Position numbers and translations under genes: made by a program
Notes under the pieces: model-generated
What the model saw: only the letters and a program-made list of their open reading frames with translations
Told to the model about the DNA's origin: nothing
The model's database searches: none
Part shown: positions 13,001-23,900 of the stretch, in pieces
Position numbering within the stretch: position 1 is the stretch's first letter
How the letters are laid out: each line of letters begins with the position of its first letter
Assembly (NCBI GenBank): GCA_037176905.1
Contig: JBBBWG010023001.1
Location: 1-64,000 of the forward strand
Source of the DNA: Azolla pinnata
Lineage: Eukaryota; Streptophyta; Polypodiopsida; Salviniales; Salviniaceae
DNA length: 64,000 nucleotides
Direction of reading: 5' to 3'

Positions 13001-13170
13001 CTTTGCTAAATTCAGTTTAAGTGCCTAAACGCATAATGAAATTTGAGCTCCGTGTATGAAGATGCAGCTCAAAGTGGCTAGAAAAAAGTGATCTTCAATA
13101 CTGAAACAAACTTGGGAATGCGTTGTGTTTCTCTAACAATGTTTGTACTTCTTTAATTAGACTTACAGCT
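10003..13170. other. Intergenic region between Dof and DUF3067 genes
   Basis: No supported exon. The first 260 bases are presumably the 3' UTR of the Dof gene. A (CA)n run lies at 11380-11402. About 11430-11765 is an AT-rich block with many TTAAC/GTTAA words and imperfect inverted ends (see findings). From about 12200 to 12540 the sequence turns GC-richer and CT-rich (a C run then TCTC repeats near 12497-12530), resembling the leader or promoter of the downstream gene. The ctccag|gtactc at about 12470-12482 may be a leader-intron donor. Confidence 0.4.
11430..11765. repeat. AT-rich TTAAC-word block, possible MITE
   Basis: The words ATTAAC, GATTAAC and GTTAA recur about ten times within roughly 150 bp. 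The left flank has acaaattaacgcct (about 11500) and the right flank aggtgctaatttgt (about 11720), near-perfect inverted complements. This could be a miniature inverted-repeat element, but clean terminal repeats and a target duplication were not found. Confidence 0.3.
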
Positions 13171-16100
13171 ATGGCATCCACAATGCTTGCACCTTCCTCT
13201 GTCGGAGGTTTGGCTACCTGTTCAAAGTTCTGCACACAAAATGAATGGAATTGTTACGAGAAGAGGAAGATGCAAGCTTCAAAGTCTCTTGTGTTCCTTT
13301 CTTCTTTCCATTGGGTACACCGCAATCAATTTGGTTGGCACGTGGACGTGTGCATGGAGAAATCAAGGGCGTTATCTCTCAGGGCTGTATACGACGACGA
13401 TCAATCTGTAGAAGATGATGATGACAAAGGAGGTGATGAGGTATACATCTGTAATATATTTCCTTGGTGAACTCTTACATTGATCTGGATTACTCTTGTG
13501 ATCAAACTAGGAGTGCATATTGTAAACATCATTGTTGTTGTCTATGCCGGATTAACTATCCATTAGATATCAACAAAGAATGTATCATTTTCATAAGTAT
13601 CTGTGTTTATGCTTAATCGGCATCAAGAAATCAGTTGTTTCTCTTTTGAAAGAATACAATGCATATAGCCGTCCCTTTAAAAGTAAGAAAATGTTTTAAA
13701 TTTCAGAATGAGTTGATTTGTTTGTGTTAATGTGATAATCAGGCAGATGGGGAGTTCCGAAAGAGATTAGAGAACATTATTGGTGATGACGAAGATGCAA
13801 AATTTTCAGGGAAGGATCTTGCTATGTTGATAAGAAACAAATATGGCAGATCATATGATGTGCAATTAATCAAAAAGGTATTAAATTATGCTTTATAGCA
13901 GGTATGGTTTTGTTAATAATTTGGATCTCAAACTCAGTGAGGTCCTGCACCCATTTTTTCCTTAAGAGGAGGCCAGGTGGAAGCCTAACTGTGAGGCGAG
14001 TGTAGCTAAAAAATCATGTAGAATTCTGGACTCTAGATCCTAGGTATGTGCTTCACGTAATGAACACATCTGAAATTATGGTAATAAATACTTAAATAAA
14101 TAGAAAATTGGCGACATTGTTTATGGTTAATATTGGTGCAAATCAGACAAATTAAGGGCAGCTGCACATGTTGGAAAGGAGTAACCATAAAGCTATTTTC
14201 TACAAGCAATAAAAAAACCAAAAGAGTAATTGTACATAACTGAATGTAGGTGGCATAGCAGTTATAGTTTTCAAAATACCATTTAAGTTTTTGATAAAGT
14301 ACTATTGAATGCAGGATTTTATGGGAAGGAAACTACTTGCAATGAATGTCATGTGGAAATATCGGGAACAGGTGTTTTTCATGTATAATTTCTTGCCAAA
14401 TTATCATAGTAATCCACTTTTCTATAGAGATGGATTTTGACATGTGAAAAAACTTTTCCAGCGCTCATTTCCGCTTACAGAAGAAGAATACTTGTTACGA
14501 TTAGACGATGTAGCCAACAACCTCAGGTGTTGGGGTGCTGTATCATATGTTCGTAGTAGTCTTGCTAAAACCAAAGAAAGGCCCCGAATTGGGAAGGTAA
14601 GGTTATGTTGTTTAAGTCCAACACGTGTTTTGTACCTTTTATGACAACCATGTCCTGTCAAAATTAGGTTTGTTGTTTTTTTTATTCTTTTTTTCACAAA
14701 CTGTATGAAAGCTTGCTTGGGCTAGTGGAAACAAGATAGGGCAATGCAATTATCCATCGTCACTAGCTCTATTATGAACGTCTAATAAATAATGTGCCAG
14801 TATGGAAAGTTTTACACCCTTATTGTGTATGTCCATGTGTGGGCAACGTATCCATTTGGTATGTTTTGTATGAAGAGGGAACCTTTACATTCCTAATAGG
14901 ATGGTTTCTAGTCAGCATGGGACACATCAAATGGCAATCTACATATAGCCACGGCATAAATACAGTTTATATTCACTTGCAATAACTAGAGAGATTACCC
15001 TTTTATGGGGGAGATGTGACGTCATCCTTCTGGCATGGCTGGTTGGCCCTCATGCCACAGCCAACGTAATGGATCTTGGCTACATCTTTTCAACATGTAG
15101 AAGCTGTTTATTGTGTGCATTGCCAATACAGAAAACGAACCTGTAAACCTCACTTCATACACTATGAGAGGTACATGAAACACTTCAGCTGATTTTCAAT
15201 GACGGCATGGAGGAGCCGTGTATTTGATGCTGTCCCTTGATAATACAAGGACATGTGGATGTACACAAACATCAGAGGACAAGCCGCTCTCCTCTTTCAT
15301 CTAGTGGCACATGCAAATGGAGAAATAATTTGCCAAGCAGCTAAAAATGCCACATGGTCGGATATGGAATTTTGGTAGAAATTGTCTTCCTTTCAAGAAA
15401 ATATGTATTCCTTGGGTATAACGATGATGGACAGTGAGGGTATAGGTTATGGGACTCCGAATAACAAAAGCTATTGGGAAGTAGCAAGTGGTTAGACAAT
15501 GTTTGGACAACTCAAGTTATACCCTACAGCTCTACCTCCATCAGGCAGTAGAGCACATAGGATTTAGAAACATATATATGGCTATTGGATGATTATTACA
15601 TTTCATCATGTTTCTGAATGTATGTGCATTCTATGTATGTGTCTTAGTTTGACTAAGGTTATGTTGTGTTGACATATGCAAGAGGAGTGGTATCATGTAG
15701 CTCACTGAATGCACAACCTTCTCCATGCGCATGCCAAAGACATTCTGTTGTATTGGCATGTCTAAGAAATTCAGATGTAAGCACTGGAACCAAGCTCTTC
15801 ACATCTCCCAACCTTGCATTTTGATATCTGACTTCAGTCAAGGGCCGAGCACATTGGTCAAGTATTCTTATAGAGAATCTTATCTTTCACTCAAGAACCA
15901 AGTACATTGATGTGTGGTATCACCTCGTCATTGAGCTTGTCACTAATAAGAAGCTTAGACATGTGGAAAGGCTTGAAAAAGCTGTTTCATCACTCATAGG
16001 ACATGGTGGCCACAACAAGCTGATCCATAGAGATATCCAACTTATTAGAAGATTGATCCACATGCCCAATCATTGATGACCAGATTGTACCTGGCTATTG

Positions 16101-17013
16101 CCAGATGATTAGCTGGACTTCCCTCTCTCTCTATAGCTTCTTTTAATTTATAGTATTCTTATTTTCTACAAAACCCAGCCTGTCCTCTTTCAAACAGTGT
16201 GTCCATATAATGTAAACCCTTGACAAGTTTCTTATATAAAATCTTTCTCCCTCGAGATTCTTAATAGCAAGATTGTTCTTTTACCCTAACTCCTTTTGTG
16301 TGTAATTTCTGTCTATCGGTTTCTATGGCCAACATTGTGAACAGAGTGTATTCCATGATATAGGCGATAAGTTAAAAAAAAGGTCGGGAAGTATACTTTT
16401 ACACTATGTGGTTAGAGATCCTTTGCTAGCTGGGTCAGATAATGTTTGATATATTATTAGCAGCTAGGTTTCCAAATACAGATTTAAGTAGAGAATGTTG
16501 ACTATCTGGCTGAAAGTATAATTTCCTGACAAGAAAATCTGTAGTGGACCTATTCTTTCTTGTTGTCTCAAATGGTAGGCAAGTGGTTGCTTGATGTTTA
16601 TGAACAAACGATTATGTCAATTGTTGATCAGACCAGGCATTAAATATCGAATGACATAACCTTACTCAATGGTTATATTTAAATATATAAATATCTCTAA
16701 CTATGAAAATTGTTGAAGTGCTTCCGCTTTATGATAAAAGTTCTGCTGGTGCAATATTGGAACAGTTTTAGCACGGCTTTCGTTATATTTAAGTGTTAAA
16801 CTCTGACCATATGATAATGCATTAGAGTGGGGGTTAATTTCAACATCGTCTAGTATTTCTCTTTGTTCAGTTTGAATTTAAAGATATACGTGATATTTAA
16901 ATTAGAAATGAACATAAAAACGTTACATGAAGTTTTTTGCTCCCCAGGCTGTTAGCATATTCATCGACTTGGATGAATCAGGAGGACGAGCTAATGAGTG
17001 GATATATAGATGA
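13171..17013 (+). CDS. DUF3067 family protein, probably plastid-targeted
   Basis: About 220 residues in five exons: 13171-13440, 13743-13877, 14315-14371, 14462-14596 and 16948-17013. All junctions are phase 0 with GT/AG borders. The start is the ATG at 13171 (MASTMLAPSSVGG); the open frame reaches further up only by non-ATG codons. Residues 1 to about 75 are Ser/Ala/basic-rich, like a chloroplast transit peptide, and an acidic linker (YDDDQSVEDDDDKGGDE) follows. Residues 111-220 form the conserved domain shared with a small cyanobacterial protein. Its blocks are SGKDLAMLIRNKYGRSYDVQ, MNVMWKYREQRSFPLTEEEY, WGAVSYVRSSLAKTKERPRIGKAV and a NEW-containing end. The function of the family is not established, and no catalytic motif is visible. 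Intron 4 (14597-16947) is long and holds a copia remnant. Family recognition is from memory of the cyanobacterial sequence. Confidence 0.85.
15660..16080 (+). mobile_element. Ty1/copia remnant (RNase H end) in DUF3067 intron 4
   Basis: Around 15873-15960 the + strand reads NLIFHSRTKYIDVWYHLV. This is the conserved closing block of copia RNase H (typically NPVFHxRTKHIxxxYHxxRE). Flanking bases may belong to the same element, but its limits and LTRs were not seen. It is a broken, old fragment lying inside intron 4, so it should be spliced out with the intron. Confidence 0.55.
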
Positions 17014-18129
17014 TTGCTATTTGAAGGTTTGATCTTCAAAAAGATTTTTGAGGATATTTTCAGATAGGTTGCATCATCATATATAGATCATGTCTGACAA
17101 AGATTTGACATTGATCTGCAAGGATTTTTTTCATAAACTTGCAGGTACTTATCATTCACACTCATTGATATGATGAATGTAGGTATGGTACTGAATGGAG
17201 TGCACAGGTGATGCCGGACCAGTGTGATGGGTCATCTTTCTGTGGCATGCATACTTGCTGTATTTTGACATCACATTTGTCAAATGTAAGAGAAGTGTGT
17301 ACATTGTATTTTAAAATCATACTTTGTATTCTATAATGTTGCAGAAACAGATAATGAAGGCTCAAATCTCTGAACTTGTTCAGGTTGTAATTATTAACTA
17401 TTCTAATACATGAGGCTTCTTCAATCCAACAGGCATTTGCGGTTCAATCAACGTTGAGTGCATACATACAAAAGGGAGTATCATAGTTTCTACTTTTGCC
17501 TCTTTTTCATGAGCATACCTATCGATCATTATTGAGGACGTGTCATTAGCTACAAATCAATTTGGTGGATGTGTAAAAGTGTTTATGTCTGCTATAAATT
17601 GCCTACAGACATTTCTTGCTAGATATGGAACTCATCCCATGGCATGATTGCAAGTCCACATTCTTCGTATCAGTGTAATTTCTGTCACTAGTCTCCATAA
17701 TTGTTGCACAGGAGCCAGCAGAAGGTGTAGGTATCTTCCGCTTCCTTCCTTTTTAAATTCACAGCAAGTGGTAAGGATTTTATGTGAATCAGCAACCATT
17801 CCAGTTTCATGTAGGATGGAGCAAATTGTGAAATGGAAAGTTATCTCGAGTTGTACTATTTTATTTGCGCACAACTGAATGTTTGTAATCTTTCTGATAT
17901 TGCTTTCTGTGTTGTTGATATGCTGGCTAGATTTTGTTTATATGATAAGCTTCTTTTCTATTTGGCCATGTAGTCCAAGTTTGTTTAATTGAAAACGTAC
18001 GAATTCTGGTCAAGAACGATGTCAGCAATGCTCAGCAAAGTTTGTTGCAGTAGATATAAAAATTGGCTGGCGAAAATCAAGAGCCATAGGGTATGATAAG
18101 TGTGGAACTGTTCTGCAATTCAACAAATG

Positions 18130-19080
18130 TGGTCTCTATGTCTAGACTGTCTTAACTAGGAAGAGTCCATATGGCATATCCATGAGGTGACCAAGTGTAT
18201 GCGAAATGGGAACTCGACTTTGGAAAAAGATGATCAACCAAGTGGCGATGGGTCGGGCATAGGACATGACAAGCGAGAGAGCCCGTCCTAATTGTTGATT
18301 TGTGTTTGAGGAGAAGATGACGAAAAACGATTGCGAAGCTAGGTGTTGATGGCACCCATGCAAAGTCACAAATAGACATAGGTAGATATAATTAACTACA
18401 TATATGGATGTAGGTCAACTCTGGCAATTGAGCACCGATAGTTGGATTATGTACACTTGGCAAAGGAATGATCTTTGTTGGTGACGATGGGGCATGCAGT
18501 AGTGGACATCAAGTCTGGAAGCCATGAACCACCCTGAACATGAACATGCATCCACAGCCATATGCAGCCATCGATCGACACATGCACCATTGGGGTGGTT
18601 CATGGACGAGAGAACACACTTGTAAAAACATATGAATCCATAGACGAGAGAACACACATGACTTTGCGAAAAACGCAAAAAAGGTGTCGTAACAAGATCA
18701 CCCCAAACAGCAACAGTATGAGGTGGATCGGATACCATCGAGTGCTGCTCCAGATTGTACCTCAGTGCATGCGAAGAAGTGACAAGAGTGATACGGTGCC
18801 TTAAAACTTGCAAACTCTGATAGAGTAATTCGTGTTCCCCTGTTGAAATCTGTTAGAACACTGTTGATGCAAGCGTTGACGAAAAGAGTCCCCAACGAGA
18901 AGTTCATGGCTAGCGGAGGAGTAAAAGAAGACGGAGGTAAATGAGGCCATCCGACACACAGGCACCGCAAGCGTCCGATGGGCGTAAAACGAGGTTGTTT
19001 CCAATCATGCGTCGGGCCAGCTAGCAGGAGAGCACGGAAAAGTTGAAGATGGTCGTAGCAAGTTTCGAGCTTGGGCTAAG
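18130..19080 (-). repeat. Unidentified block with open - strand frames
   Basis: On the - strand there are overlapping open frames at 18415-18813 (132 residues), 18698-18970 (90) and 18142-18369 (75). They are rich in Cys, His and Ser, lack any domain I recognise, and overlap in different frames, which argues against a normal gene. Base composition is higher in GC than the neighbours. It may be a dispersed repeat, but this is a weak call. Confidence 0.25.
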
Positions 19081-19264
19081 AAATCACACTCTGGGTTGAT
19101 CCTATTCTACCAGTTTATGGAATGTCCCCCCGACATAACAGCTCGCAGTTACTCCACCAGTTGCTAGAGCAGTCGAGAACCCTGCTATGTCTCAATACAG
19201 GACTGTCATGAAGGCGATATGGGTATGCAAAAACATACATTCACATGACGAGAAGCTACAGATC

Positions 19265-19735
19265 AGCCACATGCACACACGCACACACACACACACGCAC
19301 GTATATCTATGGACACAAGCACATACAGATCGATGCACAATGCTCATATATGCATATGCAGACACATAGGGGACACACATGCCTCGTACGCATATGATTC
19401 ACAACAACATCCACAGAGGTGTCTACATATACACATACAAGTACGTATACAGGGCAAGACATAGTGTACACGTGCTCATACGGAGTAGTAGATACGCCCC
19501 CCGGATGTGCACGAATACGCATCTACGCACATGTATGCACATGCAGAATACGCATACACCACATCCACATACATCTAACACTTGCGTTTTTGTGCGTTGT
19601 ATGTATGTATGCGTATGTATGTGCGTGTGTATGTATGTGCGCATGTATGTGTGCATATGTATGTATGCTATGCATGCATGTATGTCATGCATGTTATGCA
19701 TGCATCGGTATGTATGTGTGCATGTCTGTGATTTT
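19265..19735. repeat. CA- and TATG-rich simple-sequence block
   Basis: A (CA)n run at about 19275-19297 is followed by CATATG/CACATA-rich sequence and then by a TATGTATGTGCG-type run at 19595-19720. The block is low complexity; open frames through it encode only Cys/His/Tyr-rich repeats and are not credible proteins. Confidence 0.75.
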
Positions 19736-19797
19736 TTGGTGGTTTCTTTGCATATAAATCCTAAAGCTTCTTCTTGTCCATAGACGATGCATGAATC

Positions 19798-20051
19798 CTT
19801 CTTCTTCTTCTTCTTCTTCTTCTTCTTCCATCGTCTGCTTCTGCAACCTCTCCTCCGCTTCAGGTCCTCACAGANNNNNNNNNNNNNNNNNNNNNNNNNN
19901 NNNNNNNNNNNNNNNNNNNNNNNNNNNNNNNNNNNNNNNNNNNNNNNNNNNNNNNNNNNNNNNNNNNNNNNNNNCTTCTTCTTCTTCTTCTTCTTCTTCT
20001 TCTTCCATCGTCTGCTTCTGCAACCTCTCCTCCGCTTCAGGTCCTCACAGA
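19798..20051. repeat. Perfect 77-bp direct duplication flanking a gap
   Basis: Bases 19798-19874 and 19975-20051 are identical over 77 bp: ten CTT units, then ccatcgtctgcttctgcaac and on to cctcacaga. They flank exactly 100 N. Identity over precisely 77 bp right up to both gap edges points to an unmerged assembly overlap rather than a real repeat. Confidence 0.85.
19875..19974. other. Assembly gap (100 N)
   Basis: A run of exactly 100 N. The round length is a scaffolding placeholder, and the duplicated flanks suggest that little or nothing is missing here. Confidence 0.98.
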
Positions 20052-20467
20052 GCAGAGCGATCGACGTCTCCCCCTCGAGCTTCTCCCTCTTCTCCCCTTC
20101 GTCACGGAGACCTTCTCTCCCCCCCCCCCCCCGCTCCGATCTCCTGCCGTAATCCTTCTTCTTCTCTTCCCTTTCCTTCAAGGTAGGCCCTCGATTCAAT
20201 CCCATCCGTTTTATCAGATCGGCTTTCGATTCTTTCTTCTTCTTGCCTCCCCCCCCCCCCCTTCGATTCCTACCTCTCTTTTTTGCTTCGGAAAATTACA
20301 CCTTTTTTTCGCCCTTCCCTTTTTCTCTCCCTATGTGAAGGAGAAAAACGAGGAAAAAGGGAGGAAATCTTTGTCGAACCCATGAATTCGTCATGGAAGA
20401 CATGATTTGGGTTCCCTAGAATCTCTGAGAAGAAAAACAGCCAGAAACGAGTTCCCACCCCCCCCTG

Positions 20468-22834
20468 ATGGAAGAGTCGGATGCGAGACAGACAAAGAAG
20501 AATACAGCAATGGAGAATGATTATCTAGGGTTAGGGTATTCCATGCCGCAAGCACCATGGCTCGATGTACGAGTGTTCTATGTTAGGGTTAGCTTCTGCT
20601 CGCTAGAGGAAGCGCCAGACATCCTCACCATAAAATATGATGTCAAGGATGTGTCGTCGAATCTTGAGGTCAATGGCTCCAGGGTGGGCGCCTCCGAAGA
20701 TGTGGCTTTGAACCTCAGGAGAGATCGAATGGATGCAGAATCTTCCGAAGTCATATACGTGGGCACAGATCGGCTTCGAACCACCGGATCATTGAGATTC
20801 GAAGTATGCCACAAGGAAGAGAGCATAATCAAAGGGACGATGGAGAAATCGGATGTGTGGCTAGATGGGCAAGGTCTTGATCGGATAGGAACAGTCGGGG
20901 CACCGAATTCGATGATGGCATCAAAAGCCTTCAAATCGGGTTCTTGGGTTATGGAATGCAGGTGCTCAATTTCTTCATCAAGATGTATCTTTCTGAAGAG
21001 GAAGAATGATGGCGCGGGGGCTTCCAATTCTGCTTCTTCATCACCTCCTTTGATGGAGGTCTATGTTACTGGAAGGTATGCAGGATCTCCTGTCATACTG
21101 ACTCAAACCGTAGAGCTTGTTCTCCTTCGCCGGAAGCTTGGGCGCTGGAACACCTTGGACTCCATCCCTGAAGTCGACGAATCTGAACGGCCAACGAGTA
21201 GTTTCGAGTGCACCGATCTTGCAAATCAGGTACACTGCAAAGTCCCTATGCATCTTATCAGTGCAAATTGTTTGGTTCGTTTTGGTTTTTTTCTTTCTAA
21301 TGAGATATGCTGTACGGCCGTCATGAAGCTTGTCTTGGTATTCTGTTCGTTCGTTTGTTTTCTGGGGTTGGTTTTAGTTTTTGTGTTTTAAGTCCTTTCT
21401 GGGTTTTTCTTTTTCTAATCAGTTATTTTGTAAATCATTTAGGCGTTATTCTATCTTTTCAAGACAGCTACGCTGTAAAGAAGTTACGAATCTTGTTTCC
21501 AGTGCACTGTTTGTTTGTTTTAAGATTTTATTTCAATTTATGAATTTAAGTACTTGTGTCCTAGAAGCTTAACACGCATTATTTTGGCATTATGGAAGGA
21601 AGGGAAATGTTGTATAGTGTATTCCCAATTTTTTCAAACATCTGAACAATTCATTCTGGGGATGTGAATACTTCATTTATGCTGACTTTCTTTATTATAC
21701 CATGTTACTAATATGGTCTTATCCTAGATTTTCTAATTAAAAGAAAAATGTAAACCTTATAATGATCTGTTCTTTATTAGGCTTGTTATACTTCATTTTT
21801 GTTTTTTCTTTGGCCATGTTAACCATCTGCTTGTATTAAGAATCGGTTAAGGTATCGATCAATGCCATAACACAGATCAGCATACCCAAGTTGGCCATGG
21901 TTAGCACATATACAGGAACATCCTTTCTTAGGAAGGAGACACTCATCAAGAAATATGTAAAACTTAGGTCCAAGGGATCAAAATTGGCCTCTTGTGGACT
22001 CTAAAAGCTGTTAAGTCTAACACAGACTGAAGAAACTATTTTCACACCAAGTCATATCTTGGCAGGTTCAAGACGAGTTAACACTTGAACTTTCAAGATA
22101 TATTAAGGGTGTACTTGAGGGAAACTAACCAGTTAATGCTGTCACAACTGGCTGTAAATCATAACGGTCACTAGACTGTCCCTCTACCTGTGGTGGGGGA
22201 GTTAGTTGTTAAGATGGTTGCTAACTGAGCTTTTCTTTATGACTTGACAAGAATTTGGAATGGAATTCAAAGGCAAGAAAAGACCATAATGTGAGATGAA
22301 CTCTGCCATCAAGTAAGAGAATGTAACTAGAAGACCTGGGTGTGGAGTCTGATGCTTAGAATTACACGATGAGACCCTAAACTCGAAACTCATTTCTCTT
22401 CAGAACACATTAATATTATATCTTCCTGTTTTTTGTTTTCTTCCTTTGATTATTTCTTAAAAGTAAGCAAAGATTTGCAGTTGAGATTTGACTGTTTTCT
22501 AAAATGATGATCTCAACATGGATGGAAAGATCAGAGTTAATTTGACATGGATTTTTGGTTTTGTCTTGCTTTTTTTTTTTTGATCCAATGATGGCAGCAG
22601 GTGGAAGAGAGGAGCTTTTACCGGGAGTTGGATAATAATAAAACCCTGTTGGGTGTGTATGATCGGGACAGCTATATGGATGGGGATGAAGGTGAAATCA
22701 CATGGTTCAATGCAGGTGTTCGCGTGGGTGTAGGTCTAGGGCTGGGGATGTGTGTTGGCCTTGGCATTGGCGTTGGATTGATGATGAGGGCATATCAATC
22801 TACCACAAGAACTCTCAAGAGAAGGTTCTTATAA
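20468..22834 (+). CDS. At1g01500-like protein of unknown function
   Basis: About 331 residues in two exons: 20468-21229 (254 residues) and 22601-22834 (77 residues plus stop). They are joined in phase 0 by AATCAG|gtacac and ggcagcag|GTG. The start chosen is the ATG at 20468 (MEESDARQTKK); an in-frame ATG at 20510 (MENDYLGLG) is equally plausible. Family blocks are WLDVRVFYVRVSFCS near residue 36, EVNGSRV, ALNLRRDRMD, SSEVIYVGTD, SGSWVMEC, MEVYVTGRYAGSPVILTQTV, then WFNAGVRVGVGLGLGMCVG at about 289-307 and RAYQSTTR. The Gly/Val-rich tail (residues 295-316) looks like a glycine-zipper membrane segment capped by basic residues. The family is plant-wide and conserved, but no biochemical role is known to me. 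Some databases label Arabidopsis relatives as erythronate-4-phosphate dehydrogenase-like; no such motif is visible here. The intron is 1371 bp. Confidence 0.88.
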
Positions 22835-23753
22835 GATATATATGTACATGTATACATACATACATACATACATATAAATTTCGCTTCTTGTTCGAGGACC
22901 TGCCCCCTCCCTTCGCCCTCCCTCTTCTTTGAGTGCTTTTAGTATATACATATATATATGTGTGTTCCTTTTTTCCTTTTGAAGTCGGGCTTTTTGACTT
23001 CTGTATTGTAAAAATTTTCAAGCGGCTATGGAGATAGATACACAAAACACACACACACACACGTAAGGGGCTACATAGGGAAAACACATCTTTTCACATC
23101 CATCCTCTCTCTCCCCCACTCTCCCACCCTCTAATATATACGTATTGTGAAAGTCTTGATGTGGGTTTTTCTCTTTTCTACCTTCTCGTCGTTCTGTAAT
23201 CCTCATAAAATAATGAGAAAGGGAATGCCATGGTACGTGACTCGACTGCCGAAGGCGATGATCAATCTCAAGCTTAAAAGGTAGGGAGTTTTTTCTTTTT
23301 TTGCCACTATTTCTTCATCAGGCTCCTTGAGGTCTTTTAACAAATGGTGGTTCTCAAACTGTGTTGGGGCTATCACTTGCAAATATGAAGGGGAACTCTT
23401 CTTTGAAAGCCAAGTGTTTTTTCTTTCTGTAAAGAAGTGGAGACCTTTCATGGAACGAGGGTGTAAAATTAGTTTGTTGGAGTCATATGTGTTGCTCTAA
23501 TCTATATGTTGGTTGTGAGAAGGTTCTGAAAAGATGGAGTGTGCAATTACTGTTTGGCAAATGCATTCCTTGGCATCGAATCCTCTTTCTTCTGTTTGTT
23601 TCAACTGCTTTTTATGGTACGTTGTTTTGAGCTTGATTGCTGATTGCCAATATTCATCAGTTGTTCATATCAGCAGCTAAAAGTCGATCATCCTGCGGTA
23701 CTAGGGAAGACAAATTCAAGGTCTTTACTATCTATTACTTGATTCGCAAAATA

Positions 23754-23900
23754 GGTTACAAGCGCCTTCTGTGGATTGTTCAGACTATTCTACTTGGGCA
23801 TCAAGTGACTGCGATGACAAAGAAGACTTTGTAGGTTTGGGGGATGCAGTTCATTTGGAATCTGATGAAGAAAATCATCGATCATCGTACACAGTGGTGA
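23754..23900 (+). pseudogene. Possible isolated exon or gene relic, unidentified
   Basis: The + strand frame reads APSVDCSDYSTWASSDCDDKE, then a Glu/Asp-rich DEENHRSSYTV, with an acceptor-like ttacaag in front and gtggtgag behind. The composition is coding-like and unlike its AT-rich neighbours. No further exons of the same protein could be found up- or downstream. It may be a leftover exon or chance; I do not recognise the family. Confidence 0.22.

Larger units (their letters stand above)
17014..20467. other. Intergenic region with repeats and an assembly gap
   Basis: No supported exon between the DUF3067 stop and the At1g01500-like start. 17014-18100 is AT-rich and should include the 3' UTR of the DUF3067 gene. 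About 18130-19080 differs in composition and holds several overlapping open frames on the - strand without a recognisable domain. Then come CA/TATG simple repeats, a 100-N gap, and a CT-rich leader. A donor-like aag|gtaggc at about 20183 suggests an intron in the leader of the next gene. Confidence 0.4.

Noticed and set aside
19423-20205. Open frame of 260 residues on the - strand crossing the gap
   Set aside because: It runs through 100 N, a false duplication and GAA/CTT and TATG repeats, so it cannot be a protein.
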